From: Pseudomonas sp. GOM7
Lineage (GTDB): Bacteria; Pseudomonadota; Gammaproteobacteria; Pseudomonadales; Pseudomonadaceae
Direction of reading: 5' to 3'
Length of the DNA: 64,000 nucleotides
Assembly (NCBI RefSeq): GCF_026723825.1
Contig: NZ_CP113519.1
Span: forward strand, 620,001 to 684,000
Part shown: piece by piece, positions 8,046 through 18,938 of the stretch
Layout of the letters: each line of letters starts with the position of its first letter
How positions within the stretch are numbered: the first letter of the stretch is position 1
The notes under the pieces: generated by a model
The model's database searches: none
Told to the model about the DNA's origin: nothing
The model's input: the letters and a program-made list of their open reading frames with translations, nothing else
Program-made: the position numbers and the translations under genes

Positions 8046-10295
8046 TCATTCCACCAGCAGTTGATCGACGCGCTGGAAGCCGCGCGGCAGCTTGTTGCCA
8101 CGCCGGCCACGCTCGAACTTGTAGTGCTCCAGGTCTTCTGGTTTGAGGGTGTAGGGGCGTTTGCCGGCGTGTAGTACCAGTCGGGCATCGGGTGGCAACA
8201 CCACGAGATCGACCACGTATTCTTCATGCGCCGCGGCGCGGTCGGAGGGAATACTGATGATCTTGTTGCCCTTACCCTTGCCTAGCTGTGGCAGGTCGCG
8301 TACGGGGAACAGCAACAGCCGGCCTTCGGACGTCACCACTGCCAGCCAGTCTTCTTCCAGCTTGCTCACGGGCTTGGGCGCTATCACTCGGGCGCCATTG
8401 GGCAATGTGAGCAGCGCCTTGCCGGCCTTGTTCTTGGCCTGCAGATCCTCACCCTTGACCACGAAGCCGTAACCGGCGTCCGAGGCGATCACGTACAGGG
8501 CATTGTCCTCGGGCAGCAGCACGCACTCGAAGCTGACCCCAGGCGGTGGTGTCAGGCGGCCGGTGAGCGGCTCGCCCTGGCCACGGGCCGACGGCAGCGA
8601 ATGGGCCGCCAGCGAGTAGCTGCGCCCGCTGGAGTCGATGAACACGGCGTACTGGTTCGAGCGCCCGGGCGCGGCCGCCTTGAAGCCGTCGCCGGCCTTG
8701 TAGGACAGGCCCGTGGCGTCGATGTCATGACCCTTGGCGCAACGCACCCAGCCCTTCTCCGAGAGCACCACGGTGACCGGCTCAGTGGGCATCAGCTCGG
8801 TTTCCGACAGGGCCTTGGCTTCGGCGCGTTCGACCAGCGGCGAGCGGCGTGCATCGCCGTACTTCTCGGCATCTTCGAGGATTTCCTTGCGCACCAGCTT
8901 CTTCAGCTTGGCTTCGCTGCCGAGCAGGGCCAGGAGCTTTTCGCGTTCCTTGGCCAGTTCGTCCTGCTCGCCGCGGATCTTCATTTCTTCCAGGCGGGCC
9001 AGTTGGCGCAGGCGAGTGTCGAGGATGTAGTCGGCCTGTAAATCGGTGAGGCCGAAGCGCTCCATCAGCACCGGCTTGGGATGATCCTCGCTGCGGATGA
9101 TGCGGATGACTTCGTCGAGGTTGAGGAAGGCGATCAGCAAGCCTTCCAACAGGTGCAGGCGCTTCTCCACCTTGTCCAGGCGGAACTGCAGGCGGCGGCG
9201 CACGGTGCCGACGCGGTACTGCAGCCACTCGGTCAGCAGCGTGCGCAGATCCTTGACCTGCGGCTTGCCGTCGAGGCCGATGACGTTGGTGTTGACCCGA
9301 TAGCTGGACTCCAGATCGGTGGTGGCGAACAGGTGGGTCATCAGCTCTTCGGCATCGACCCGGTTGGAGCGCGGGATGATGACGATGCGGCAGGGGTTCT
9401 CGTGGTCGGACTCGTCGCGCAGGTCGGCCACCATCGGCAGCTTCTTGGCCTGCATCTGCGCGGCGATCTGCTCCAGCACCTTGGCCCCGGACACCTGATG
9501 GGGCAGGGCGGTAACGACGATATCGCCATCCTCGACGCGGTACACGGCGCGCATGCGCACCGAGCCGCGGCCGGTCTGGTAGATCTTCAGCAGGTCGGCC
9601 TTGGGCGTGATGATCTCCGCCTCGGTGGGGAAGTCCGGGCCGGGTACGTGTTCGGTGAGCTGTTCCACCGTGGCGCCCGGCTCGTCCAGCAGGCGCACGC
9701 AGGCGGCGGCGACTTCGCGCAGGTTGTGCGGCGGCACGTCGGTGGCCATGCCCACGGCGATGCCGGTGGTGCCATTGAGCAGCAGGTTGGGCAGGCGCGC
9801 GGGCAGGGTGGCCGGCTCGTTCATGGTGCCGTCGAAGTTCGGCACCCAGTCGACGGTGCCCTGGCCCAGTTCATCGAGCAGCAGCTCCGAGTAGCGCGAC
9901 AGGCGCGCCTCGGTGTAACGCATGGCGGCGAAGGATTTGGGATCGTCCGGCGCACCCCAGTTGCCCTGGCCGTCCACCAGGGTGTAGCGATAGCTGAACG
10001 GCTGCGCCATCAGCACCATGGCTTCGTAGCAGGCGCTGTCGCCGTGCGGGTGGTACTTACCGAGTACGTCACCGACGGTGCGCGCCGACTTCTTGTGCTT
10101 GGCGTCGGCGTCCAGACCCAGCTCGCTCATGGCATAGACGATGCGCCGCTGCACCGGCTTGAGACCGTCGCCGATATGCGGCAGGGCGCGATCCATGATC
10201 ACATACATGGAGTAGTTCAGGTAGGCCTGTTCGGTGAAATCGGCCAGCGACCGACGCTCCACGCCTTCCAGGCTCAAATCGAGGGATTCGCTCAT
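8046..10295 (-). CDS. parC: DNA topoisomerase IV subunit A
   Basis: 749 residues, normal for ParC. The N-terminal breakage-reunion domain includes [12 protein letters not shown], the quinolone-resistance region [12 protein letters not shown] and the catalytic tyrosine in [10 protein letters not shown]. The C-terminal half carries the beta-pinwheel, shorter than in GyrA. The [10 protein letters not shown] stretch has the Ser and Glu that are typical of quinolone-susceptible ParC. It forms the decatenating topoisomerase with ParE, encoded about 1.5 kb upstream on the same strand; two small genes lie between them in one closely spaced run. Confidence 0.97.
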   Translation of the reverse strand: MSESLDLSLEGVERRSLADFTEQAYLNYSMYVIMDRALPHIGDGLKPVQRRIVYAMSELGLDADAKHKKSARTVGDVLGKYHPHGDSACYEAMVLMAQPFSYRYTLVDGQGNWGAPDDPKSFAAMRYTEARLSRYSELLLDELGQGTVDWVPNFDGTMNEPATLPARLPNLLLNGTTGIAVGMATDVPPHNLREVAAACVRLLDEPGATVEQLTEHVPGPDFPTEAEIITPKADLLKIYQTGRGSVRMRAVYRVEDGDIVVTALPHQVSGAKVLEQIAAQMQAKKLPMVADLRDESDHENPCRIVIIPRSNRVDAEELMTHLFATTDLESSYRVNTNVIGLDGKPQVKDLRTLLTEWLQYRVGTVRRRLQFRLDKVEKRLHLLEGLLIAFLNLDEVIRIIRSEDHPKPVLMERFGLTDLQADYILDTRLRQLARLEEMKIRGEQDELAKEREKLLALLGSEAKLKKLVRKEILEDAEKYGDARRSPLVERAEAKALSETELMPTEPVTVVLSEKGWVRCAKGHDIDATGLSYKAGDGFKAAAPGRSNQYAVFIDSSGRSYSLAAHSLPSARGQGEPLTGRLTPPPGVSFECVLLPEDNALYVIASDAGYGFVVKGEDLQAKNKAGKALLTLPNGARVIAPKPVSKLEEDWLAVVTSEGRLLLFPVRDLPQLGKGKGNKIISIPSDRAAAHEEYVVDLVVLPPDARLVLHAGKRPYTLKPEDLEHYKFERGRRGNKLPRGFQRVDQLLVE

Positions 10296-10302
10296 GCGGG
10301 CC

Positions 10303-10827
10303 TCATTGCAGGGTTGATTGGCGCAGCACCAGGGTGCCGCCCTTCTGAGTGAATTCGAGTTGTTTCAGGGCGCTCATGCCCAGCAGTACTTCGTCACCGT
10401 CCATGCCGGGGGCGATCAGCGCGGCCACGTCGTGCAGGAGGATGTCACCCAGGCGCAGGTTGTCCAGGCGCGTGCGGTGCCCTGTGGTGCGGCCATTGGC
10501 GGTGCTCAGGGTGATCGGCGCACCGCGCTTGAGGCCGAGCCTGCGCGCCAGCGTCTCGGGAATGGCCACGGCGGTGGCGCCTGTATCGAGCAGGAAGGTC
10601 ACCGGCTGGTCATTGATCTGCCCGTCCAGCAGGTAATGGCCCTGGCGGTTGCCGGCCAGGCTGACTTCCACGTAGCCCTGGCCATGTACCGAATGCGGCA
10701 CCTGGTTGGGGTTGCGCTGGCGCTCTTCCCAGTCGCCGAAGAAATGCGTTGCCAACAGCAGGCCGGCGCCCCAGGCGAGCACCCACATTACTCGCCCGGC
10801 GCGTTTGCCAGGAGTCTGCTCGCTCAC
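10303..10827 (-). CDS. Membrane-anchored retropepsin-like aspartic protease
   Basis: 174 residues. One hydrophobic segment at about 12-30 ([17 protein letters not shown]) is followed by a periplasmic domain with the aspartic protease motif [12 protein letters not shown] near 88 and a second half-site-like region [13 protein letters not shown]. Single-domain proteases of this type act as dimers. The start is a GTG at 10827 that overlaps the upstream stop as GTGA; the open frame continues further upstream inside the neighbouring gene but without a better start. It lies 7 bases before parC. The substrate is unknown. Confidence 0.8.
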   Translation of the reverse strand: MSEQTPGKRAGRVMWVLAWGAGLLLATHFFGDWEERQRNPNQVPHSVHGQGYVEVSLAGNRQGHYLLDGQINDQPVTFLLDTGATAVAIPETLARRLGLKRGAPITLSTANGRTTGHRTRLDNLRLGDILLHDVAALIAPGMDGDEVLLGMSALKQLEFTQKGGTLVLRQSTLQ

Positions 10828-11807
10828 GGGCGCTGGCTCCAGCCGCCGTTGGGTGCCTTGAAGCGCCAGACGATGGGGCGTGTTTCGCCATCGGCACGGG
10901 TCAGGCCGCCGTTGTCGACACCTATCCAGGCGCCGTCCTTGTCGATCCACAAGGCTTCGGCCACACCGTATGCCACGGGGTAACGACGTGGCTCGGCCAA
11001 GGCTTCGGCGGCGAACGACCAGCACCGCTCCAGCACACCATCGCTCAGGGCGCGGCGGCAGATGCGATGCGCCTGGCGCTCGAGTGTGAAGAGCTTGTCG
11101 TCGAAGTAGGCCAGGCCGGCGAAATCACGTGCGGCGGGCTGCCCGCCCAGAGCAGCGGGGGAGGGCTCCTTGCCCCCTTCGCTGAACAGTACGCAGCCAC
11201 CGGTGCAGCGCCAGGCACTGTTCTGCCGGTGCAGCACGGTAAGGCCACGGCGACGCTGTTCGGCGGCCATCCACAGGCGGCTGCCGTCCGGGTCGATGGC
11301 GATGCCCTCGAAGCCCTGGTTGAAGTGCAGCAGCATGCCGCTGGCGCGTGCCTGGCGCACCAGGCCGTTGGGCAGGCGCAGCCACTGAGCGTCGCCATTA
11401 CTGGCGAGTTGCAGCACGGCGGACTGGGTTTCGCTGGCCAGGTAGCGGTTGCCCCGAGCGTCGCAGCTCAGCCCCTCGAAGTCGAAACGCCCACCGCGCA
11501 CCAGGCTGGCCGCCCAGTTGCGCATGCGCAGGCCCCACGGCTGTTGACTCTCCGGCGGTTCAGGGGCGACGAAGGTTTCCGCTTCGGCCTGCAGGTGATC
11601 GCCGATAAGGTTGAGGAGGAAGACACGGTCGTCGTCGCGATCCGAGAGGCCCCATAGGCTTTCGCCGCATTTGGCCAGACCGGAGAGATTGCCATTGGCC
11701 ATGCCCTCGACCGGGTATTCGGCGCTCAGGTGCAGCTCTTCCAGCGGTGCTTGCTCGGCCTGCACCAGGCCCGCCAGCAGGCTGGCTGTCAGTAGCAGCC
11801 TGCGCAT
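10824..11807 (-). CDS. Exported esterase-like/phytase-like protein
   Basis: 327 residues with a short Sec signal peptide (MRRLLLTASLLAGLVQA, cleavage after AQA-type site near 17). The body resembles the esterase-like phytase family (PF13449-type beta-propeller) with repeated motifs such as LSGLAKCGESLWGLSDRDDD, FEGLSCDARGNRYLASE and FEGIAIDPDGSRLWMA. Periplasmic location is likely. The enzymatic activity of these proteins is poorly defined. The start overlaps the parE stop (TGATG), so it is translationally coupled to parE. Confidence 0.78.
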   Translation of the reverse strand: MRRLLLTASLLAGLVQAEQAPLEELHLSAEYPVEGMANGNLSGLAKCGESLWGLSDRDDDRVFLLNLIGDHLQAEAETFVAPEPPESQQPWGLRMRNWAASLVRGGRFDFEGLSCDARGNRYLASETQSAVLQLASNGDAQWLRLPNGLVRQARASGMLLHFNQGFEGIAIDPDGSRLWMAAEQRRRGLTVLHRQNSAWRCTGGCVLFSEGGKEPSPAALGGQPAARDFAGLAYFDDKLFTLERQAHRICRRALSDGVLERCWSFAAEALAEPRRYPVAYGVAEALWIDKDGAWIGVDNGGLTRADGETRPIVWRFKAPNGGWSQRP

Positions 11808-13705
11808 CAGGCCAGTACCTCGGCCAGGTTGCCCTTGGACTCCAGCCAGTTCTTGCGGTCGCTGGCGCGCTTCTTCGCCAGCAGCATGTCCATCACCTCG
11901 CGCGTGCCCTCGAAATCATCCAGCGTGAGCTGTACCAGGCGGCGGGTGTTGGGATCCATGGTGGTTTCACGCAACTGCGGCGGGTTCATCTCGCCGAGGC
12001 CCTTGAAGCGCGTGACCTGAGGCTTGCCGCGACGCTTCTCGGCCACCAGGCGGTCGAGGATGCCATCGCGCTCGGCCTCGTCCAGGGCATAGAAGATTTC
12101 CTTGCCCAGGTCGATGCGGTACAGCGGCGGCATGGCCACGTAGACGTGCCCGGCATCCACCAGCGGGCGGAAATGACGGACGAACAGGGCGCAGAGCAGG
12201 GTGGCGATGTGCAGTCCGTCGGAGTCGGCGTCGGCGAGGATGCAGATCTTGCCGTAGCGCAGCCCAGAGAGATCGTTGGAGCCGGGGTCGATACCGATGG
12301 CCACGGCGATGTCGTGTACTTCCTGGGAAGCCAGCACCTCACTGCCATCCACTTCCCAGGTATTCAGGATCTTGCCGCGCAACGGCATGATGGCCTGGTA
12401 TTCCTTGTCACGTGCCTGCTTGGCACTACCGCCGGCCGAGTCGCCCTCGACCAGGAAGAGTTCGGCACGCATCGGCTCCTGGCCGGCGCAGTCGGCCAGC
12501 TTGCCGGGCAGCGCCGGGCCCTGGGTGATCTTCTTGCGTTCTACCTTCTTGCCGGCCTTGAGGCGGCGACCGGCGTTGCTGATGGCCAGTTCGGCCAGCG
12601 CCAGGCCGGTTTCCGGGTGAGCGTTGAGCCACAGGCTGAAGGCGTCCTTGACCACACCAGAGACGAACGCCGCCGCTTCGCGGGATGACAGGCGCTCCTT
12701 GGTCTGCCCGGAGAACTGCGCATCCTGCATCTTCATCGAGAGAACGAAGGCGATGCGCTCCCAGACGTCTTCCGGGGCCAGCTTGACCCCCCGTGGCAGC
12801 AGGTTGCGGAACTCGCAGAACTCGCGCATGGCGTCCAGCAGGCCCTGGCGCAGGCCGTTGACGTGGGTACCGCCCTGCGCGGTGGGGATCAGGTTGACGT
12901 AGCTTTCCTGTACCGCGTCGCCGCCTTCGGGTAGCCACAGCAGGGCCCAGTCCACCGCTTCCTTGTTGCCGGCCAGGCTGCCGCAGAAGGGCTCGGCAGG
13001 CAGGCGCTCGAATTCGCTGACGGCATCCACCAGGTAGGAGCGCAGGCCGTCTTCATACAGCCACTCGACTTTCTCGCCGGCGGCCTTGTCCTCGAAGGTG
13101 ACGCTCAGGCCCGGGCACAGCACGGCCTTGGCCTTGAGCACGTGCTTGAGGCGGCTGACCGAGAACTTGAAGGAGTCGAAGTACTTGGCGTCCGGCCAGA
13201 AATGCACGCTGGTGCCGGTGTTACGCTTGCCCACCGTGCCGATCACTTCCAGATCGCTGGCCTTGAAGCCATCGGCGAAGCTCATCTGATATTCGTTGCC
13301 GTCACGCTTGACGGTGACCACCACACGGGTCGACAGGGCGTTGACCACGCTGATGCCGACGCCGTGCAGGCCGCCGGAGAACTGGTAGTTCTTGTTGCTG
13401 AACTTGCCGCCGGCATGCAGCTTGGTGAGGATCAGCTCGACGCCCGGCACGCCTTCTTCCGGGTGGATGTCCACCGGCATGCCGCGTCCGTCGTCGATCA
13501 CTTCCAGCGAATTGTCCTCATGGAGGATCACCTGGATCGACTTGGCGTGCCCGGCCAGGGCTTCGTCGACGCTGTTGTCGATGACTTCCTGGGCCAGGTG
13601 GTTGGGGCGTGTGGTGTCGGTGTACATGCCCGGGCGCTTGCGCACCGGGTCGAGGCCGGAGAGGACTTCGATAGCGTCGGCGTTATAGGCGTTCTGCTGG
13701 GCCAT
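11807..13705 (-). CDS. parE: DNA topoisomerase IV subunit B
   Basis: 632 residues. The GHKL ATPase domain shows VLSGLDPVRKRPGMY, the Bergerat motif VIDNSVDEALAG and GGLHGVGISVVNALS. The TOPRIM domain shows LFLVEGDSAGGSAKQARD and the metal-binding ILADADSDG. It is full length with a typical C-terminus (KGNLAEVLA). It pairs with ParC to unlink daughter chromosomes. It is preceded on the same strand by yqiA (gap of 15 bases), as in many gammaproteobacteria. Confidence 0.97.
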   Translation of the reverse strand: MAQQNAYNADAIEVLSGLDPVRKRPGMYTDTTRPNHLAQEVIDNSVDEALAGHAKSIQVILHEDNSLEVIDDGRGMPVDIHPEEGVPGVELILTKLHAGGKFSNKNYQFSGGLHGVGISVVNALSTRVVVTVKRDGNEYQMSFADGFKASDLEVIGTVGKRNTGTSVHFWPDAKYFDSFKFSVSRLKHVLKAKAVLCPGLSVTFEDKAAGEKVEWLYEDGLRSYLVDAVSEFERLPAEPFCGSLAGNKEAVDWALLWLPEGGDAVQESYVNLIPTAQGGTHVNGLRQGLLDAMREFCEFRNLLPRGVKLAPEDVWERIAFVLSMKMQDAQFSGQTKERLSSREAAAFVSGVVKDAFSLWLNAHPETGLALAELAISNAGRRLKAGKKVERKKITQGPALPGKLADCAGQEPMRAELFLVEGDSAGGSAKQARDKEYQAIMPLRGKILNTWEVDGSEVLASQEVHDIAVAIGIDPGSNDLSGLRYGKICILADADSDGLHIATLLCALFVRHFRPLVDAGHVYVAMPPLYRIDLGKEIFYALDEAERDGILDRLVAEKRRGKPQVTRFKGLGEMNPPQLRETTMDPNTRRLVQLTLDDFEGTREVMDMLLAKKRASDRKNWLESKGNLAEVLA

Positions 13706-13720
13706 GGGCTCTCTTAATCG

Positions 13721-14332
13721 TCAATTGAAGGCGGAAAAGTCGGTATCGCGCCAGAGTGTGGCGCCAATGTCGGCAAAAGCGAAGAGTGCCGGCAAGCGTT
13801 CGCTGAAGCCCTGGAAACCATGGTCGCCACCAGCCTGGACGCGCAGGGCGCAGGCGCGGTAGTAGCGCTCGGCGTCACGGTAGTCGAGGGTATCGTCGCC
13901 GGTCTGCAGCCACACCTGATAGCGGCTGGCGTCCTGTGGCGGCGGTACTTCCAGCTCGGCCAGTGCCTGGATGTGATCCTCGGTGAGTTCCCAGGTCTCG
14001 TCGCTGTAGTGGTTCTGCTGCGGGCCGAGGTAGCCGTCGAAGCGCAGGTGCGGACGCACTGCCGGGTTGATCAGCAAGGCTTTGAGATTGTGGCGCTCGG
14101 CCAGGTAAGTGGCGTAATAGCCGCCCAGCGAGCTGCCCACCAGCAGTGGCGCGCCCAGTTCGGCGACCAGCGCCTCGAGCTGGGCCATGGCCTGGCGCGG
14201 GTGATGATGCAACGCCGGCACGCGCAACTGCTCGCCGATTTGCAGGTGAGTCATGGCGCGGCTCAACTGCCTGGCCTTGTGCGAGGCGGGTGAACTGTTG
14301 AGACCGTGGATATAAAGGATGGTGGCAATCAT
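13721..14332 (-). CDS. yqiA: YqiA/YcfP-type alpha/beta-fold esterase
   Basis: 203 residues, near the 193 of E. coli YqiA. It begins with ILYIHGLNSSPASHKARQL and has the nucleophile elbow LLVGSSLGGYYATYLAE near 70-85. A likely acid and histidine follow (QTGDDTLDYRD; GGDHGFQGF). YqiA hydrolyses short acyl esters; the physiological substrate is unknown. It sits between cpdA and parE as in E. coli, which supports the name. Confidence 0.9.
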   Translation of the reverse strand: MIATILYIHGLNSSPASHKARQLSRAMTHLQIGEQLRVPALHHHPRQAMAQLEALVAELGAPLLVGSSLGGYYATYLAERHNLKALLINPAVRPHLRFDGYLGPQQNHYSDETWELTEDHIQALAELEVPPPQDASRYQVWLQTGDDTLDYRDAERYYRACALRVQAGGDHGFQGFSERLPALFAFADIGATLWRDTDFSAFN

Positions 14333-14344
14333 GGAGCGGGAGGC

Positions 14345-14454
14345 TACTACAAAAAGCGGCTATAAGCTGCAAGCGGCAAGCTACAAGAAAATGCAGCAAG
14401 GTGTCTGCTGGGGCTGCGCGTTTTGCTTGCAGCTTGAGGCTTGCCGCTGCTTCA
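14345..14454. repeat. GCTTGCAGCTTG-type inverted repeat
   Basis: Stretches such as AAGCTGCAAGCGGCAAGCTA and GCTTGCAGCTTGAGGCTTGC face each other and can form a long imperfect hairpin between cpdA and yqiA. Related copies occur at 23150, 36752, 43251, 47952 and 48134. Confidence 0.65.
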
Positions 14455-15267
14455 GTAGCCCTTGACGCTGTAGTCGATCTCGAAGCTGATGCCGGTGACG
14501 CGCGAGACGCCGGTTTCCAGCCTGCCGTCGGTATGCAGGCGCAGCCAGCGGTAGCCGGGGGCTTCGCTGCCGACCTGGAAGTCTTCGCTGCCGGGAGCGA
14601 ACTGCACGCAGGTCGAGGGCGAGGCGAGCAGGCGCAGGTCGCCGCGTTGCTGGTCGAACTCCTGGTGGATATGGCCCCAGAGCAGGGCGCGGGCCTGAGC
14701 ATGGCGTTCGAGGATGGCGAACAGGGCATCGGGGTTGCGTAGGCCGATGGGTTCCATCCATTTGCAGCCGATGGACACCGGGTGATGGTGCAGGCAGATC
14801 AGGTGATGGCGCTCGGGGGCTTCGCTCAGGGCGCGCTCCAGCAGTTCTAGCTGGCTGTCGGCAAGAAAACCGGGCACGGCACCGGGGATCGACGAGTCGA
14901 GCAAGGTCACGCGCCAGGCACCGATGTCGAACACTGGCTCCAGCAAGTGCGTGCCAGCGCAGGTCACTTGCATGGGGGAGGCCTCGTCATGATTGCCGGC
15001 CAGCCAGCGTACCGGCGCACCGAGCCCATCGGTGAGGCTGCGAAAGCGTTCGTAGGAAGCCAGGCTGCCGTCCTGCGACAGGTCGCCGGTGGCCAGGATC
15101 AGGTCGATGCCGGGTTGCTCCTGCTGCATCTTTTCGATCACGCGGCACAGGCTGTCGCAGGTGTCCATGCCCAGCAGCTTGCCATCCGCTTCGGCGAACA
15201 GATGGCTGTCGGACAACTGCACCAGCAGAACCGAGGAATCGGCGGCGAGGGGGGCGTGACTCGACAA
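14452..15267 (-). CDS. cpdA: 3',5'-cyclic-AMP phosphodiesterase CpdA
   Basis: 271 residues from a TTG start at 15267, chosen because CTGGAG lies about 7 bases upstream and the resulting length matches the roughly 272 of the family; the longer open frame upstream has no support. The calcineurin-like metallophosphatase motifs are all present: QLSDSHLF (D-x-H), ATGDLSQDG (GDxxxDG), AGNHDE (GNHD/E) and the later LHHHP and WGHIHQEF. CpdA degrades cAMP and so sets the activity of Vfr/CRP. It is a cytoplasmic enzyme. It belongs to the nudF-yqiB-cpdA-yqiA-parE run. Confidence 0.93.
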   Translation of the reverse strand: MSSHAPLAADSSVLLVQLSDSHLFAEADGKLLGMDTCDSLCRVIEKMQQEQPGIDLILATGDLSQDGSLASYERFRSLTDGLGAPVRWLAGNHDEASPMQVTCAGTHLLEPVFDIGAWRVTLLDSSIPGAVPGFLADSQLELLERALSEAPERHHLICLHHHPVSIGCKWMEPIGLRNPDALFAILERHAQARALLWGHIHQEFDQQRGDLRLLASPSTCVQFAPGSEDFQVGSEAPGYRWLRLHTDGRLETGVSRVTGISFEIDYSVKGY

Positions 15268-15352
15268 GACGGTCTCCAGGGGCGCGAATGAATGAATTAT
15301 GGTAGCTGCTGCAGCGAAAGGGGAAACCCCGGGAAGCGGAAGCAGGTCACAG

Positions 15353-15373
15353 AAAAACGCCAGGAGCGTTTTT
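15353..15373 (-). terminator. Small A/T-flanked hairpin between yqiB and cpdA
   Basis: AAAAACGC and GCGTTTTT pair around a 5-base loop, and both strands end in five T. The stem is short, so it may only partly stop transcription from nudF-yqiB into cpdA. Confidence 0.4.
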
Positions 15374-15476
15374 GACGTCGCCTGCGACGGCCCGCAGGGT
15401 GGCCGCCAGGGATGGCGGGCCATGAACACAGCGCGCTGAGTCTATCGGCGGGCTGGGTAAAAGCTTGATCGGGAGG

Positions 15477-15923
15477 TCAGAGTACCGGTTGCGCTTCGTG
15501 CCCACAGGCCAGGCAATGGTTCAGCCACTCACCGAGGAACAGGTTGAGCTGGCTCTTCTCGTCCGGCTGGTGCATGGCTGCGTTCGGATAGGGATAGCGG
15601 ATGTGCAGGCGTCGGGCATTCTCGGCACTGACCACTTCCGCCATGCGCGCATCATGGTAGACCCGCACCTCCAGTTGCGGCACCGGCAGCCAGGGCAGGC
15701 TGTGTTCCTGGCGCACGCGCAGGCTGGTGGTATAGGGGCAGCTCTCCAGCACTTCCAGGTGCAGGATGCCCAGCAGATGATCGCCCTGGCTCAGCGCCAC
15801 GCGCCGCGTCTGATGCTCGCTACGCATGCTCGGCAACAGGCGCATCAGGCGCGCGTAGTTGGCCTCGCAAGCGGTCTGCAGCTCGACCAGATCGACCCGG
15901 TAGCGCTCGCGCAGCAGGTTCAC
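15477..15923 (-). CDS. yqiB: DUF1249 family protein YqiB
   Basis: 148 residues, close to the E. coli YqiB length. It starts with VNLLRERYRVDLVELQTACEANYARLMRLLP, typical of DUF1249, and contains the basic/aromatic stretch RRLHIRYPYPNAAMHQPDEK. The GTG at 15923 overlaps the nudF stop as GTGA; another GTG two codons upstream is possible. The function is unknown, although the gene is persistently linked to nudF and cpdA. Confidence 0.85.
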   Translation of the reverse strand: MNLLRERYRVDLVELQTACEANYARLMRLLPSMRSEHQTRRVALSQGDHLLGILHLEVLESCPYTTSLRVRQEHSLPWLPVPQLEVRVYHDARMAEVVSAENARRLHIRYPYPNAAMHQPDEKSQLNLFLGEWLNHCLACGHEAQPVL

Positions 15924-16519
15924 GACCACATGCCCCGCACTTCGTCGCGGTTCAGCGCCAGCCATTGCAGGGCGATGATGCTTGCGGCGTTGTTGATGCG
16001 CCCGTCACGCACGGCGGCCAGGGCATCGGCCAGGGCCATCACGTGCACACGGATATCCTCGCCTTCCTCGGGCAGGCCATGCACGCCGCCGGCTCCGGCG
16101 CTGTCGCAGCGGCCGAGGAACAGGTGGACGAACTCGTCGGAGCCGCCAGGGGAGGGGAAATACTGGGTGATCGGCCACAGCGGGCCGAGGATCAGATCGG
16201 CTTCTTCGACCGCTTCGCGGCGGGCGACTTCCTCGGGCTCTTCGTCCTTGTCGATCAGCCCGGCGACCAGCTCCAGCAGCCAGGGATTGGCCGCCTTGTC
16301 CATGGCTCCGACGCGGAACTGCTCGATCAGCACCACTTCGTCGCGCTGCGGGTCGTAAGGCAATACGCAGACGGCATCGTGGCGCACGAACAGCTCACGG
16401 GTGATGGACGGGCCCATGTCACCGGAGAATTGCCGGTGACGCAGCGTGAGCCGGTCGAGCCGGTAGAAGCCGCGAAAGCACTCCTCGCGGGCGAGGATGT
16501 CGATGTCGTCTTTACCCAT
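15920..16519 (-). CDS. nudF: ADP-ribose diphosphatase (Nudix hydrolase)
   Basis: 199 residues from ATG 16519, which has GGAG upstream; the longer open frame adds 21 residues with no support. The N-terminal part ECFRGFYRLDRLTLRHRQFSG is typical of NudF. The Nudix box runs from GLIDKDEEPEEVA to RREAVEEADLI; its last glycine is replaced by aspartate, while the metal-binding glutamates of REAVEE are kept. It hydrolyses ADP-ribose to AMP and ribose 5-phosphate in the cytoplasm. It is the first gene of the nudF-yqiB-cpdA-yqiA-parE run. Confidence 0.92.
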   Translation of the reverse strand: MGKDDIDILAREECFRGFYRLDRLTLRHRQFSGDMGPSITRELFVRHDAVCVLPYDPQRDEVVLIEQFRVGAMDKAANPWLLELVAGLIDKDEEPEEVARREAVEEADLILGPLWPITQYFPSPGGSDEFVHLFLGRCDSAGAGGVHGLPEEGEDIRVHVMALADALAAVRDGRINNAASIIALQWLALNRDEVRGMWS

Positions 16520-16615
16520 AGAAACTCCAGATGGTCGTAACGGGCCAAACAGCGGCCCGTTACCCGTCACACTAGCGAGCATAGTGCCGCCAGATCAAGC
16601 TTGCATGACGGCCTT

Positions 16616-18726
<2,111 letters not shown>

Positions 18727-18938
18727 TCTAATCAAGCCCTGCCGCTAAACCAACCTGCACGCGGAAATAAGTCGACCCATGCGTCGGAAAGCGACGCTCG
18801 GGCAGGGCCTTCGGTATTGTTGCGATGGGGCAACAATGCTTCTTGCAAACTAGACTGAAGCTTGGGCTCGGGTGCTTGACCCTGGCCTGTGGCCAGCCGT
18901 AGCCTTGCCGATTACCGCCTATTCAAGGATCGACCTCC
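18727..18938. other. Divergent spacer between thiC and tolC
   Basis: No gene is seen. It holds a small hairpin GCGTCG/CGACGC (18781-18797) and an inverted repeat ATTGTTGC-N6-GCAACAAT (18816-18837), about 100 bases before tolC, which could be an operator. Promoters for thiC and tolC must lie here, but I see no convincing -35/-10 pair. Confidence 0.4.

Noticed and set aside
8046..13705. Quinolone-resistance changes in parC or parE
   Set aside because: The ParC region [12 protein letters not shown] keeps the Ser and Glu typical of susceptible strains; no clear ParE change is visible.
15920..16519. NudF inactive because the last Nudix-box glycine is Asp
   Set aside because: The metal-binding glutamates are intact and the replaced position tolerates variation in the family.
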